A DNA stretch of 58,014 nt from Flavobacterium sp. GTDB lineage: Bacteria > Bacteroidota > Bacteroidia > Flavobacteriales > Flavobacteriaceae. The position numbers and the translations under genes were made by a program. This document shows positions 46,863 to 55,858 of the stretch, piece after piece. Numbering within the stretch: the stretch's first letter is position 1; each line of letters opens with the position of its first letter. A model generated the notes under the pieces. It was given only the letters and a program-made list of their open reading frames with translations. It searched no databases and had not been told where the DNA came from. Location: assembly GCF_013823965.1 (NCBI RefSeq), contig NZ_PNNA01000020.1:1-58014 (forward strand), in the 5' to 3' direction.

Positions 46863-48284
46863 TTATTTGGTTGTAAAAATAGAAGTTTTATAATTGCTTT
46901 GGGTCAATGTCATTTTATCCAGATACTTTTGTGGAATTTCCTGTTTTTTCTTTGTCGGAATTACAAAAAACAGTTGTTTGTTTGAACTTAGAACCGAATC
47001 TAATTGCATTTCCGTTTTTACAACTTGTGCTTTCCCATTAGAATAAAATTGCCCCGAATAATTTTTGTCTTTCCAATAATACAATGGTATTTCCTTGTTT
47101 TCGGTTTTGACTTTCAAGGCTTCCAAAAGATATTTATCAGAGTTCATGTAATTGTCCAGTTTTCCTGTGGCAACTAAACTAAAATAAGCAATGAATACGA
47201 TTACTGGAAAAATCAAGGCAGTACGAATCAACCATTTTTTTTGGGTAAAATCTTCCCACCAATGAACCATCAAAAACATCATTGGGATTGTAATCGGAAG
47301 GAGGTAAGTATGGAGAATATTGCTGGAAATCGTGAAGAACATTGGTGTCCAAAACATCCATAAAACCAAGAAGGAAACCCAGTCGTTTTTTAAAATGGTT
47401 GTTCTGTTTTTCCATAATTTGTGTAAAACGACCTGAAACCAAGGCAAAGTGAAAATCAGCATAAAAACCCAAATCATCCCTTTTGGTTGGGAGTGGCCAC
47501 TGCCATATAAATCACCTTTCCAACCCGATTCCACGAAGCGTTTGTAGTGTTCTCCAACTATGAAATAATCTAGAAATCCCGGTGTTTCTTGTTCTGCAAA
47601 ATAATACCAAGGAACAGCGATTATTGCCGTGACAAAAAGCCCAATTACAATTGAAAACTTGGAAAATAATTCCCTAAATCTGTTGAAATCCAAGCAACAC
47701 CATAAAAATAACGGAGGAAATGTCAAGACCATTATAAGTGGTCCTTTGGCCAAGAATCCTAATCCCAGCGCAACGAAAAACAAGTAATTCCAATAGGTTT
47801 TTCCTTCGCTTTTCATGGTTTGCCAAAAGGAAATCATCATTATCGCCACACAAAATTCAAGTGTTGTATCAGTTGAAACAACGCCTGTATGGATTAAAAA
47901 TTCAGGCATTGTCAGCAAGATAAATCCCGGTAAGTAAAAGGAAACACCGCTCTTTTTTGCCATTTTTCCTGCAATGATAATCAAGATGATGCTCAATATA
48001 AAAGAAGGAAATCGTGCAGCAAATTCATTGATTCCAAAAATAACGAAACTTCCTGCGGATAACCAAGTGGATAAAGGCGGTTTTGCCCAAAAAGGAACGC
48101 CGTAATCTATTTGCAAAACAATCCATTGGTTTGTTTCCTGCATAATTCGAGCAATTTCGGCATAACGCGCTTCAGTTTTGTCCAATAAAGGAATGGTTGC
48201 GGTCAACAACAACCTAAATACAGCAATAAGAATTACGGAAATGTATAGAATGAAGGAATTGTTTTTTAGCTTTTCTGAAATCAT
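46863..48284 (-). CDS. GT39-family (ArnT/PMT-like) membrane glycosyltransferase
   Basis: This is a 473-aa protein with about 10-12 membrane helices. DKTEARYAEIAR near the N terminus corresponds to the acidic catalytic loop of ArnT and PMT enzymes. They move a sugar from a polyprenyl-phosphate donor to a lipid or protein on the outer face of the inner membrane. It overlaps the GT2 gene by 4 bases (ATGA-type). That gene is likely to make the lipid-linked donor. The acceptor (lipid A, lipoprotein or S-layer) is unknown. Confidence 0.88.
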   Translation of the reverse strand: MISEKLKNNSFILYISVILIAVFRLLLTATIPLLDKTEARYAEIARIMQETNQWIVLQIDYGVPFWAKPPLSTWLSAGSFVIFGINEFAARFPSFILSIILIIIAGKMAKKSGVSFYLPGFILLTMPEFLIHTGVVSTDTTLEFCVAIMMISFWQTMKSEGKTYWNYLFFVALGLGFLAKGPLIMVLTFPPLFLWCCLDFNRFRELFSKFSIVIGLFVTAIIAVPWYYFAEQETPGFLDYFIVGEHYKRFVESGWKGDLYGSGHSQPKGMIWVFMLIFTLPWFQVVLHKLWKNRTTILKNDWVSFLVLWMFWTPMFFTISSNILHTYLLPITIPMMFLMVHWWEDFTQKKWLIRTALIFPVIVFIAYFSLVATGKLDNYMNSDKYLLEALKVKTENKEIPLYYWKDKNYSGQFYSNGKAQVVKTEMQLDSVLSSNKQLFFVIPTKKKQEIPQKYLDKMTLTQSNYKTSIFTTK

Positions 48285-49057
48285 TTATTGGTGGTTTGTA
48301 TTAGATTATTTTTTGCTATGTTGTTATATTTTCTCTGAATTTCAAACAAATCAAACCACAGTTTGAAACCGTAGGTGAATTTTACTTTGGAATCTCCTTT
48401 TTCGACCCATAATTTCAAAGGCACTTCCACCATTTTTTGGACTGCTTTTTCCTTTCCGAAAAGGTGAATCATTCGGTAGAATATTTCCACGTCAAACAAC
48501 CATCTTGAGATGAATTCTTTTTCAAATAGTTTTTCCGAAATTTCTTTGGTAAAAAGTTTAGCACCACATTGGGTATCATACACTTTGATGTCGAGAATAT
48601 TGGAGATAAAAGTGGCCACAACTCTTCCAATCAAAAAACGGCTGTTTTCCCTTTCGATGGTGGAGCCAACTTTCCGGATTCGGGAACCAAAACTAAAAAC
48701 AATTTCTCCTTGTAAATAATCTCGTAATCCAATGAATTCCTCTAATGTCGTTGCCAAATCGGCATCGAGATAACCTATGTATTGATGTTGGTAAATTTTG
48801 TTGCAATACGTAATTCCAGCTCTAACAGCTTCCGCTTTTCCCGAATTTTTTTCCAGTGAAAGAACATGGATTTGGGTAGGATGTTTTTCTTTTAAAGCAT
48901 TTAAAACAGCAAGAGTATTGTCTTTGGAACCATCATTTACAAAACAAATAAATGCCTCTGGATTGTTTTCCAAAAAGTTGGAATACTCACTATTTGAAAT
49001 TCCTTTTTCTTCATTATAACAAGGAATAACAATGCTGGTATTGAAAGCTGTTGACAT
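48281..49057 (-). CDS. GT2-family glycosyltransferase, polyprenyl-phosphate sugar synthase type
   Basis: From the ATG at 49057 this is a 258-aa GT-A enzyme. It has IPCYNEEKG near the N terminus, the nucleotide-sugar site NDGSKDNT, and the metal-binding D98-A-D100. The overall pattern matches dolichyl/undecaprenyl-phosphate mannose or glucose synthases. The 3' end overlaps the GT39 gene. Together the pair forms a donor-synthesis and transfer module for envelope glycosylation. Confidence 0.9.
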   Translation of the reverse strand: MSTAFNTSIVIPCYNEEKGISNSEYSNFLENNPEAFICFVNDGSKDNTLAVLNALKEKHPTQIHVLSLEKNSGKAEAVRAGITYCNKIYQHQYIGYLDADLATTLEEFIGLRDYLQGEIVFSFGSRIRKVGSTIERENSRFLIGRVVATFISNILDIKVYDTQCGAKLFTKEISEKLFEKEFISRWLFDVEIFYRMIHLFGKEKAVQKMVEVPLKLWVEKGDSKVKFTYGFKLWFDLFEIQRKYNNIAKNNLIQTTNK

Positions 49058-49117
49058 ATATAAATGTTTTTGTTGGATCAAAAAGAAAACTTGGAAAGGC
49101 TATACTTTGATTAAAAA

Positions 49118-49936
49118 TTAATACTGCTCTTTTTCATTTGGAAAATCACTAGACTTCACATCGGTAACATATTGACCAATGGCGGTTGTCATTTCTTCGT
49201 ATAAATTCATGTAACGACGCAAAAATCGAGGACTAAATTCGTTGTTCATTCCCAACATGTCATGAATAACCAAGACTTGTCCGTCAACACCGCCACCAGC
49301 ACCAATTCCTATAATGGGAATGGAAACACTTTTGGCCACTTTTTCGGCTAAATGTGCAGGAACTTTTTCGATAACTATGGCAAAACAACCTAGTTTTTCC
49401 AAGAGCTTGGCATCTTGCATTAATTTTTCGGCTTCTTGATCTTCTTTGGCACGAACGGTGTAGGTTCCAAATTTATAAATTGATTGTGGGGTCAAACCCA
49501 AATGTCCCATAACGGGAATTCCGGCATTCAATATTTTTTTGATGGAATCTTTTATTTCGCTACCACCTTCGAGTTTTACGGCATGTCCGCCGCTTTCCTT
49601 CATGATTCTGATGGCAGAACGCAGCGCTTCTTTTGGATCGGATTGATAGCTTCCAAAAGGTAAATCCACAACGACCAAAGCTCTCGAAATGGCACGTACC
49701 ACGCTGGAGGCGTGATAAATCATTTGGTCTAAAGTAATCGGCAAAGTCGTTTCGTGACCGGCCATCACATTTGAAGCCGAATCGCCCACCAAGATTACGT
49801 CAACACCGGCGACATCAACAATTTTTGCCATGGAATAATCGTAAGCCGTAAGCATGGATATTTTCTCTCCGTTGGCTTTCATTTCGATCAATGACTTTGT
49901 GGTAATTCTTTTGTAATCTTTTTTTGCTACTGACAT
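49118..49936 (-). CDS. panB: 3-methyl-2-oxobutanoate hydroxymethyltransferase (ketopantoate hydroxymethyltransferase)
   Basis: PanB makes ketopantoate, the first step of pantothenate and CoA synthesis, using methylene-tetrahydrofolate. The 272-aa protein has [10 protein letters not shown], the metal-binding VGDS (50-53), VVDLPFGSY, the KLEGG loop and the [12 protein letters not shown] block. It is divergent from the Nudix-type regulator gene. The 385-bp upstream region contains a strong hairpin and a 21-bp palindrome that may bear on its expression. Confidence 0.96.
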   Translation of the reverse strand: MSVAKKDYKRITTKSLIEMKANGEKISMLTAYDYSMAKIVDVAGVDVILVGDSASNVMAGHETTLPITLDQMIYHASSVVRAISRALVVVDLPFGSYQSDPKEALRSAIRIMKESGGHAVKLEGGSEIKDSIKKILNAGIPVMGHLGLTPQSIYKFGTYTVRAKEDQEAEKLMQDAKLLEKLGCFAIVIEKVPAHLAEKVAKSVSIPIIGIGAGGGVDGQVLVIHDMLGMNNEFSPRFLRRYMNLYEEMTTAIGQYVTDVKSSDFPNEKEQY

Positions 49937-49988
49937 TCTAATTATAGTTTTTAGAGTGTAAAAGTACTAAAAACAAATTCTTTTAAGC

Positions 49989-50024
49989 AAAAAATGGATT
50001 CGAAATCAATCGAACCCATTTTTT
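49989..50024. terminator. 15-bp hairpin with U tracts upstream of panB
   Basis: AAAAAATGGATTCGA pairs with TCGAACCCATTTTTT with one mismatch. It lies only 53 bases upstream of the panB start, in the panB leader on the minus strand, and could be an attenuator. It could also end a short transcript from the gap. On the plus strand it would precede the Nudix promoter. Confidence 0.45.
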
Positions 50025-50189
50025 GGGCTTGCTGGATAGATAAATTTAGAATTACTACGACTTAATTAACTTTTTTCCTTGTGACAAACCCATATTGTGG
50101 AAACAGTACTTTTAATTTAATTCCAGAATTTGATTTCAAGAAATTCCAAAAGCAACTGGATATGACCTTTTTTTTAGTAAAAAACAATC
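50025..50189. other. Divergent intergenic region of panB and the Nudix-type regulator
   Basis: No coding potential is seen in this AT-rich segment. It should contain the panB promoter on the minus strand. The regulatory sequences that flank it (hairpin at 49989, palindrome at 50190, -7 box at 50298) are listed separately. Confidence 0.4.
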
Positions 50190-50210
50190 ATTGCTTCATT
50201 ATGAAGCAAT
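50190..50210. promoter_or_regulatory. Perfect 21-bp palindrome upstream of the Nudix-type regulator
   Basis: ATTGCTTCAT and ATGAAGCAAT are exact reverse complements separated by one T. The length fits operators of winged-helix regulators in the NrtR/Nudix-related family, which bind roughly 21-bp palindromes and often control their own gene. It lies 88 bases upstream of the -7 box at 50298. A following T-rich segment leaves open that it is a small terminator instead. Confidence 0.5.
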
Positions 50211-50297
50211 ATTAATTATTATTTTTTATATTTACAAAAAATGGAGAATAATTTATTTGGATATTGGTTATTTTAGAATAAAACATAATCAATTTCG

Positions 50298-50305
50298 TAT
50301 TTTTG
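50298..50305 (+). promoter_or_regulatory. -7 box of the Nudix-type regulator gene
   Basis: TATTTTTG matches TAnnTTTG and ends 16 bases upstream of the ATG at 50322. The predicted leader is only about 10 nt. A TTG -33 element is not obvious. Confidence 0.45.
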
Positions 50306-50321
50306 TCGATAATGGATAGCA

Positions 50322-51068
50322 ATGGATATTAAAAAATTAATGGAAGAAAATTCAGAATTGGGATGGGAAGATTATCTTCCGCATTTGTCCATTGACTGTG
50401 TTGTATTTGGATTTCATGATGCCACTTTGAAGGTATTGGTTGTCAAAATAAAAGATGAAAACATTTGGGCACTTCCAGGTGGCTATGTTTTAAAGACTGA
50501 AAATCTATCCGAAGCCGCCAATAGGATTCTTCGAGAAAGAACAGGAGCCGAAAACATTTATTTGCATCAATTTTGTGTTTTTAGTGACTTGAATCGCTCG
50601 GAAGGATTTTTCGAAAAATACGAAGATGCAATTTGGAACAAACAGCGATTTATTTCGATTGGATTTTATGCTCTGGTTGACTTTTCTAGAGTAAACTTGG
50701 TGATTGATGCTTTTTCGGATGCGTGCGAATGGAAATCTATCAATGATTTGCCGGAATTGATTATGGACCACGGAAGCATTTATGATGGTGCTTTGGAAAC
50801 ACTTCGAAAACAATTGAATCACAAACCAATTGGTCTTAATTTGCTACCCGAAAAATTCACGATGCCCGAACTTCAAAAATTGTATGAAATTATTTTGGGC
50901 AAAAAATTGAATAGAGGAAATTTTTACAGGAAAATGTTGCGCTACGATATTTTGGTAAAACTGGACGAAATTAGAAAAGGAGGCGCTCACAAAGCACCCG
51001 ATTTGTATCAATTTGATGTTGAAAAATATCAAAATGCTTTAAAAAATGGTTTTAACGAAGGTTGGTAA
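50322..51068 (+). CDS. Nudix-domain transcriptional regulator (NrtR/AraR-like), catalytically degenerate
   Basis: This 248-aa protein has an N-terminal Nudix fold and a C-terminal winged helix (about 160-235). The Nudix box should read GX5EX7REUXEEXGU. Here GYVLKTE and the seven following residues fit, but REUXEE is RILRER, so two catalytic glutamates are missing. This is typical of Nudix-derived regulators that bind a nucleotide or sugar ligand without hydrolysing it (NrtR for ADP-ribose, AraR for arabinose in Bacteroides). Its 3' end overlaps the convergent DUF2809 gene by 17 bases. The ligand is unknown. Confidence 0.85.
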   Translation: MDIKKLMEENSELGWEDYLPHLSIDCVVFGFHDATLKVLVVKIKDENIWALPGGYVLKTENLSEAANRILRERTGAENIYLHQFCVFSDLNRSEGFFEKYEDAIWNKQRFISIGFYALVDFSRVNLVIDAFSDACEWKSINDLPELIMDHGSIYDGALETLRKQLNHKPIGLNLLPEKFTMPELQKLYEIILGKKLNRGNFYRKMLRYDILVKLDEIRKGGAHKAPDLYQFDVEKYQNALKNGFNEGW

Positions 51069-51441
51069 GATCATTTTTTTTGACACAATAGCCGTCCATT
51101 AAAAAAGCAATGATGATTCCAAGCGTATAAAATCCCAAATCGCTCCACAGGAAACCTTGTCCCAGGGCATAATGTCCCAATGTGGTTCTTCGAATGGCCA
51201 ATAACCATTCTGCCCTGTACAGTTGCAGGAACTCAATGCAAAAACAAAAACATAAAGCAAGCACCATTGTCTTCATAAAACTGTTGTTGATGAAGCACAT
51301 TCGCAGTCCAAAATAGACCATCACGGCATATAAAGTGTCTCCAAAAAAAGTTGGCACACCTTCAATTTTTCGGGATAATATCCCCAAAATAATTACAAAA
51401 ACGATTAGGATGAAATAAGTAAATCGAGTGTTTTTTAGCAT
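51052..51441 (-). CDS. DUF2809-family membrane protein
   Basis: This 129-aa protein has four predicted membrane helices and no large soluble part. It has the DUF2809 features: LGILSRK near residue 20, GDTLYAVMVYF, and CIEFLQLYRAEWL with charged residues inside a helix. Its function is unknown. It lies six bases downstream of the serine dehydratase stop on the same strand, so they may be cotranscribed, and it overlaps the convergent Nudix-type gene. Confidence 0.83.
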   Translation of the reverse strand: MLKNTRFTYFILIVFVIILGILSRKIEGVPTFFGDTLYAVMVYFGLRMCFINNSFMKTMVLALCFCFCIEFLQLYRAEWLLAIRRTTLGHYALGQGFLWSDLGFYTLGIIIAFLMDGYCVKKNDLTNLR

Positions 51442-51447
51442 AATAAT

Positions 51448-52875
51448 TTAACAATCGGCCATATTTACTGCCACGGCCAATCCGCCTTCAGAAGTTTCCT
51501 TGTACTTGTTGTTCATGTCTTTGGCGGTTTGCCACATCGTGTCAATGACTTTATCCAATGGGACTTTTGCATTTTTCGGATTGGTTTCCAATGCTAATTC
51601 AGCGGCGTTTATGGCTTTTATCGCTCCCATGGTATTTCTTTCGATACATGGAATTTGGACTAAACCGCCAACGGGATCGCAAGTCAATCCCAGATGGTGT
51701 TCCATGGCGATTTCGGCAGCCATCAAGACTTGTGCTGGAGTTCCGCCCATCAATTCGCATAAAGCGGCAGCAGCCATGGAAGAGGAAACACCAATTTCTG
51801 CCTGACAACCGCCCATTGCTGCTGAAATAGTAGAACCTTTTTTGAAAATACTGCCAATTTCTCCGGCTACCATCAAAAATTGTTTGATTTCTTTTTCTCC
51901 GGCTTCGTGGTTTTCGATGACCAAATAATACATCAAAACGGCTGGAATTACGCCGGCACTTCCGTTGGTTGGAGCTGTGACAACGCGGCCTAAAGCTGCA
52001 TTTACTTCGTTTACGGCCAAGGCAAAACAGCTTACCCATTTCAGGATTTGGCGAAACTTTACTTCCGTTAAACGAATTTGTTCCAGCCATGATTGTGGCG
52101 AATCATAATTGGCCAAGCCAATAAGGTGTTGGTGCATGTCGAAAGCTCTTCGGCGAACATTTAAACCGCCGGGAAGAATTCCCTCGGAATGACAACCGAT
52201 GTACATGCATTCGAGCATCGTGTTCCAAATGCGCATTAATTCGTGGTGAATTTCAGCTTCTGGACGCATCGATTTTTCGTTTTCGTATACAATTTCCGAA
52301 ATGCTTTTGTTTTGTTGCAGCGTATAATTCAGCAATTCGCTGGCATCTTGTATTGGAAAAGGAAAAGCGCATTTTATTTCAATTTTCTTTTTGGCATTGA
52401 CACGTTCTTCTTTTACGACAAATCCGCCACCGATGGAGTAGAAGGTTGAAGCGTATTTTTGACCATTCGTTGCATAAGCCGTAAAAGTCAACCCATTGGC
52501 ATGGAAAGGAAGAAAGTTTTTGTTGAAAACAATGTCTTTTATACAATGGAAAGGAATCGTGGTTTCGTTTCCAAGGTTGATTTTGTTGTTGTCCTGAATT
52601 GATTTTACAATTTTGGAAATGTCTTTTATAGGAATATATTCGGGATCTTGACCGCTTAATCCCAACATTATTGCTAAATCAGTGGCATGGCCTTTCCCTG
52701 TTAGCGAAAGTGAACCGTATAAATCTACTTTTACCCTATTGATGGAATGTATCCGATTTTCGTTTCGCAATTCTCCCAAAAAACGTTCGGCTGCACGCCA
52801 GGGGCCAAGTGTGTGTGAACTTGATGGTCCCACGCCAATTTTTAACATATCAAAAACAGAGATGCATTCTTCCAT
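51448..52875 (-). CDS. sdaA: L-serine ammonia-lyase, iron-sulfur type
   Basis: This enzyme deaminates L-serine to pyruvate. The 475-aa single chain has the beta domain with [14 protein letters not shown] near the N terminus and the alpha domain. Three cysteines likely hold the 4Fe-4S cluster: those in GGCQAE, TCDPVGG and [19 protein letters not shown] is the signature serine-binding block. The gene feeds carbon to pyruvate and probably responds to amino-acid supply. DUF2809 follows closely. Confidence 0.96.
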   Translation of the reverse strand: MEECISVFDMLKIGVGPSSSHTLGPWRAAERFLGELRNENRIHSINRVKVDLYGSLSLTGKGHATDLAIMLGLSGQDPEYIPIKDISKIVKSIQDNNKINLGNETTIPFHCIKDIVFNKNFLPFHANGLTFTAYATNGQKYASTFYSIGGGFVVKEERVNAKKKIEIKCAFPFPIQDASELLNYTLQQNKSISEIVYENEKSMRPEAEIHHELMRIWNTMLECMYIGCHSEGILPGGLNVRRRAFDMHQHLIGLANYDSPQSWLEQIRLTEVKFRQILKWVSCFALAVNEVNAALGRVVTAPTNGSAGVIPAVLMYYLVIENHEAGEKEIKQFLMVAGEIGSIFKKGSTISAAMGGCQAEIGVSSSMAAAALCELMGGTPAQVLMAAEIAMEHHLGLTCDPVGGLVQIPCIERNTMGAIKAINAAELALETNPKNAKVPLDKVIDTMWQTAKDMNNKYKETSEGGLAVAVNMADC

Positions 52876-53014
52876 AATAGTAGATTTCGTAGGACAAATA
52901 TAAAAGAATGAATGCGTAAAAAGAATTTTAAGCTTCTAAAATTGCGAATATGACAAAAGATTAATTTTAAATTTTGATTACACAATTAAATTGACAAAAT
53001 CCGATTTTTTTACT

Positions 53015-54565
53015 TTAATGCACTGCCGTCACGTTTACTTTTTCGATGTTTATCAGGTGTAATTCAATATGTCTGTCTCGTGCTTTTCGATGGAATTCGC
53101 TTATGATTTCTAAAATATCGTAATCAATTAAACGACTTTCACTGCCGTCAATAGTCAAAATACTGTATTCAGGTACTTCATCCAATGCTTTTCTCAGTTT
53201 TACCTTGTTCAAAAAAGTCACGTTGTGGTTGAGTTTGATGTACTGGGTTTCTATTCCCAGATGCCGAGTTTGGGTAATATTATATTCAATTTTGAAATTG
53301 CTTTGGACGATATAATAAACCGAAATCAAAAGGCCAATGCATACTCCAAGCAGCAAATCGGTAGCAAGTATGACAATAATCGTAATCATGAAAGGAATGA
53401 ATTGTTTGCGTCCCAAACTCCACATGTTGCGATACAATTTTGGTTTTGTCAAATTATATCCAGTTATGATTAAAATTGCGGCAAGAGAAGCATAAGGAAT
53501 TTTGTTGAGTAAAAATGGCACCAGCAAAACGGCAAGCAACATGAATAGCCCGTGCGTAAAAGCGGAAAGTTTTGTTTTACCGCCGGCATCCACATTAGCC
53601 GCACCTCTTACCACCACAGCCGTCAACGGAATAGCTCCAAGGAGTCCACAAGTCATGTTGCCAATTCCTTGCGCAACAAGTTCTCGATTTACGGGAGTTA
53701 TGCGGTTGCGCTTGTCTAATTTGTCGATGGCTTCAACGCAAAGCAAGGTTTCCAATGTGGCGAGCAGTCCAATGAGAATTCCATATTTCCATATTTCGGG
53801 ATTGGAAAAAAGTTTCGAAAAATCGGGAAAAGAAATGCTTTCGAATATATTGGAAGAAATACTGACCAATTGTGTTGGTTTGAGCGAAAAGTCGGAAGTG
53901 GCAGCCGTAAACAGGAAATTGACAATTGTACCAATGACCACCACTACTAAAGGAGCTGGAATTGGTCTTAATTTTTTGGCAAATGGTTGTTGCAGCAAAA
54001 TCAACACGGCAAGCGAAATTACGGTTATCAAAATGGCTCCCCTGGTGATGTGATGGTTGAAGGTTTCAATATTTCCCAAGAAATTTTCCGCAGTAAATAA
54101 TTGAATTAATCCACTACTCCAAAAATCGGGTTGGTCGTAACCCAATGCCAACGGAATTTGTTTGGACACCAGAATTATTCCTATGGCAGCCAACATTCCT
54201 TTAATCACCGCCGAAGGAAAATAATTGGCAATGGTTCCGAGTTTTAAAACGCCAAGCAACAGTTGAAATAAACCTGCAATCATCACGGCAAGCAAAAAGA
54301 CTTTGTAATCGCCCAGCGAAATGATGGCAGCAGCCACAAGGGTGGTCAAGCCAGCTCCAGGACCAGAAACCGAAAGAGGAGAACCACTAATCAACGATAC
54401 TAAAAGTCCTCCAATAATTCCCGAAAGAAGTCCAGCATAAAGTGGCGCTCCTGATGCCAAGGCAATTCCCAAACAAAGTGGCAAAGCAACCAGGAAAACG
54501 GACAGTCCCGCCGTCAAGTCATGTCTAAACCAAATAATTCGGTAATATTTGATTGTTCGTTTCAT
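53015..54565 (-). CDS. SulP-family anion transporter with C-terminal STAS domain
   Basis: From the ATG at 54565 this is a 516-aa inner-membrane transporter. It has 12-14 predicted helices, including LVALPLCLGIALASGAPLYAG and GLLGAIPLTAVVVRGAANV, both typical of SulP proteins. The C-terminal STAS domain (about 415-510) carries the LTIDGSESRLIDYD region. Substrate may be sulfate or bicarbonate. No carbonic anhydrase gene is adjacent, which would have argued for bicarbonate. The GC-rich hairpin at 54670 lies upstream. Confidence 0.92.
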   Translation of the reverse strand: MKRTIKYYRIIWFRHDLTAGLSVFLVALPLCLGIALASGAPLYAGLLSGIIGGLLVSLISGSPLSVSGPGAGLTTLVAAAIISLGDYKVFLLAVMIAGLFQLLLGVLKLGTIANYFPSAVIKGMLAAIGIILVSKQIPLALGYDQPDFWSSGLIQLFTAENFLGNIETFNHHITRGAILITVISLAVLILLQQPFAKKLRPIPAPLVVVVIGTIVNFLFTAATSDFSLKPTQLVSISSNIFESISFPDFSKLFSNPEIWKYGILIGLLATLETLLCVEAIDKLDKRNRITPVNRELVAQGIGNMTCGLLGAIPLTAVVVRGAANVDAGGKTKLSAFTHGLFMLLAVLLVPFLLNKIPYASLAAILIITGYNLTKPKLYRNMWSLGRKQFIPFMITIIVILATDLLLGVCIGLLISVYYIVQSNFKIEYNITQTRHLGIETQYIKLNHNVTFLNKVKLRKALDEVPEYSILTIDGSESRLIDYDILEIISEFHRKARDRHIELHLINIEKVNVTAVH

Positions 54566-54669
54566 TGTCCAAAAAATTATACCCAAAGGTAAGATTTTTA
54601 TGCAAAGATTGTAAGTTTGAACAAACTGATTTCAGGAAGGATTTTTATTAATGTCTTGGGTACCACAAC

Positions 54670-54718
54670 CTAGGGGTAACTACGGCTTAGAGTGGGCTTT
54701 GATATGGAGTAGCCCTAG
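54670..54718. other. GC-rich structured segment between DUF1398 and SulP genes
   Basis: CTAGGG at 54670 pairs with CCCTAG at 54713, with CTAC/GTAG inside. An alternative inner stem GGGCT/AGCCC is also possible. The surrounding stretch 54655-54735 is much richer in G/C than the flanks. It lacks the T-loop and acceptor pattern of a tRNA. It may be a leader or 3' element of the SulP gene, or an unknown RNA. Confidence 0.4.
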
Positions 54719-54740
54719 TCTAAAACAGCTGCCGAGATTG

Positions 54741-55130
54741 TTAATTTGGAATTTTTTCAATAATAATGGCAGCTTCCGATAGATCAAAATAAGTGCAAGT
54801 CATTTCGATGATATTCACGCTCCATTTTGCAATTCCGCATTGTGCAGCGTGATGGCAAAAGGTGTGGTAATCCGTTTGACCGTCTTGGTGCATCACCAGA
54901 AATTCGATGAAACGTTCTTTATTCGCTGAAGGTGCCACAGCAATGCTTTCGTAAGTTTCAGTTGACGCTACCCTAAAATTATTGTTGCCAAAATATTCCA
55001 CGTGACCGTCGTTGACGAAGGTGTCATAACCCTGAACGCCCAATTCAATTAAATCTTGGATGTAAGCAGGAAAATCGGTGCCGGATTTTACCTTGGAATG
55101 TGCATCTTTTATTTGGGCAATAGTGAACAT
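54741..55130 (-). CDS. DUF1398-family protein
   Basis: From the ATG at 55130 this is a 129-aa soluble protein (the longer reading uses a TTG two codons upstream). Family traits include TIAQIKDAHSKVKSG, DFPAYIQDLIELGV, the FCHHAAQCGI segment with two His and a Cys, and KWSVNIIEMTCTYFD. DUF1398 proteins are sometimes annotated as phage envelope-like, without functional proof. It follows the thioesterase gene by 23 bases, so the two probably share an mRNA. Confidence 0.85.
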   Translation of the reverse strand: MFTIAQIKDAHSKVKSGTDFPAYIQDLIELGVQGYDTFVNDGHVEYFGNNNFRVASTETYESIAVAPSANKERFIEFLVMHQDGQTDYHTFCHHAAQCGIAKWSVNIIEMTCTYFDLSEAAIIIEKIPN

Positions 55131-55153
55131 GATCAAGAGGGATTTTGGGTTAA

Positions 55154-55588
55154 TTATAAAGCGGCAAAAGTAGTTGTTTTCGGGAAACTATTTAGTGCAT
55201 CCACTACAATTTGGGGAGTGGGCGAGGCCAGTTTGCGAAGTTTGGTGTCCATCCAGGCACCATCTACAGTAATGACGGCACACAAAACATCTTCTCTGTA
55301 CAACTCGTGTACAATTGAATAACGGGAAGCATCGGCATTCATTTTTGCCATTTTGGTTTGCATCGTGATCAGGTCGGCGAGGTGGATTTCTTTTCGGAAG
55401 ATACATTCTTCCCGAAACAATATGGGGCCAATGTGTTCTTTTTGCATTACTTTCAAGGTTAATCCCAGTTGTTCCAAGAGTTCCACACGATGTTGCGCCC
55501 CGAAATCGTAATACACGCTGTGACGCAAGTGAAAATTAGGGTCTAAATCGGCCCAACGGAAGGATAGTTGTTTGCTAAATGTTGCCAT
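55154..55588 (-). CDS. Acyl-CoA thioesterase, hotdog (4HBT) fold
   Basis: From the ATG at 55588 this is a 144-aa protein with the 4-hydroxybenzoyl-CoA thioesterase pattern. SFRWADLDPNFHLRHSVYYDF holds the catalytic Asp and the helix-forming segment. It then has the EECIFRKEIHLADLI beta strand. Such proteins hydrolyse acyl-CoA, but the chain-length preference is unknown. The longer frame upstream of 55588 has no plausible coding sequence. It precedes the DUF1398 gene. Confidence 0.88.
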   Translation of the reverse strand: MATFSKQLSFRWADLDPNFHLRHSVYYDFGAQHRVELLEQLGLTLKVMQKEHIGPILFREECIFRKEIHLADLITMQTKMAKMNADASRYSIVHELYREDVLCAVITVDGAWMDTKLRKLASPTPQIVVDALNSFPKTTTFAAL

Positions 55589-55679
55589 TGTTTTTTTATT
55601 TTTTTGAGGGCTAAAATTAAGTATAAATGTTGGAATTGCATAGAAAAACAAAGTGGAAAGACTTTTGTCTGCAATTTAA

Positions 55680-55691
55680 GACTTTGCGGAG
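55680..55691 (-). repeat. Solitary REP half-unit
   Basis: GACTTTGCGGAG is a 12-bp exact match to one arm of the REP palindrome of units c and d, with no opposite arm. It lies about 19 kb from the RAYT gene, upstream of the thioesterase gene, and looks like a decayed or inserted remnant. Confidence 0.6.
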
Positions 55692-55846
55692 TCGAGGTAT
55701 TTTTGTTTTTTGTGTAGTGTGTTTTTTAATCTTATTTGCAATGACATCTTTCTTTAAACCATCACCATCTTCTTTGACTAAAGGGGCATAGGTGTTAAAT
55801 TAATCTAAAATATTTATCTCAAAAAGCATACACATTAGTTTTTAAT

Positions 55847-55854
55847 TATTTTTG
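55847..55854 (+). promoter_or_regulatory. -7 box immediately before the 99-aa secreted protein
   Basis: TATTTTTG (TAnnTTTG) ends five bases before the ATG at 55859. The predicted transcript start would fall at or near that ATG, implying a leaderless mRNA. The alternative is that a later start is used. Confidence 0.4.
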
Positions 55855-55858
55855 CCGT

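Noticed and set aside
54655..54735. Possible tRNA in a GC-rich patch
   Set aside because: No acceptor stem with a T-loop GTTCGA-type sequence and no convincing anticodon arm; the fold is a single hairpin with alternative inner stems.
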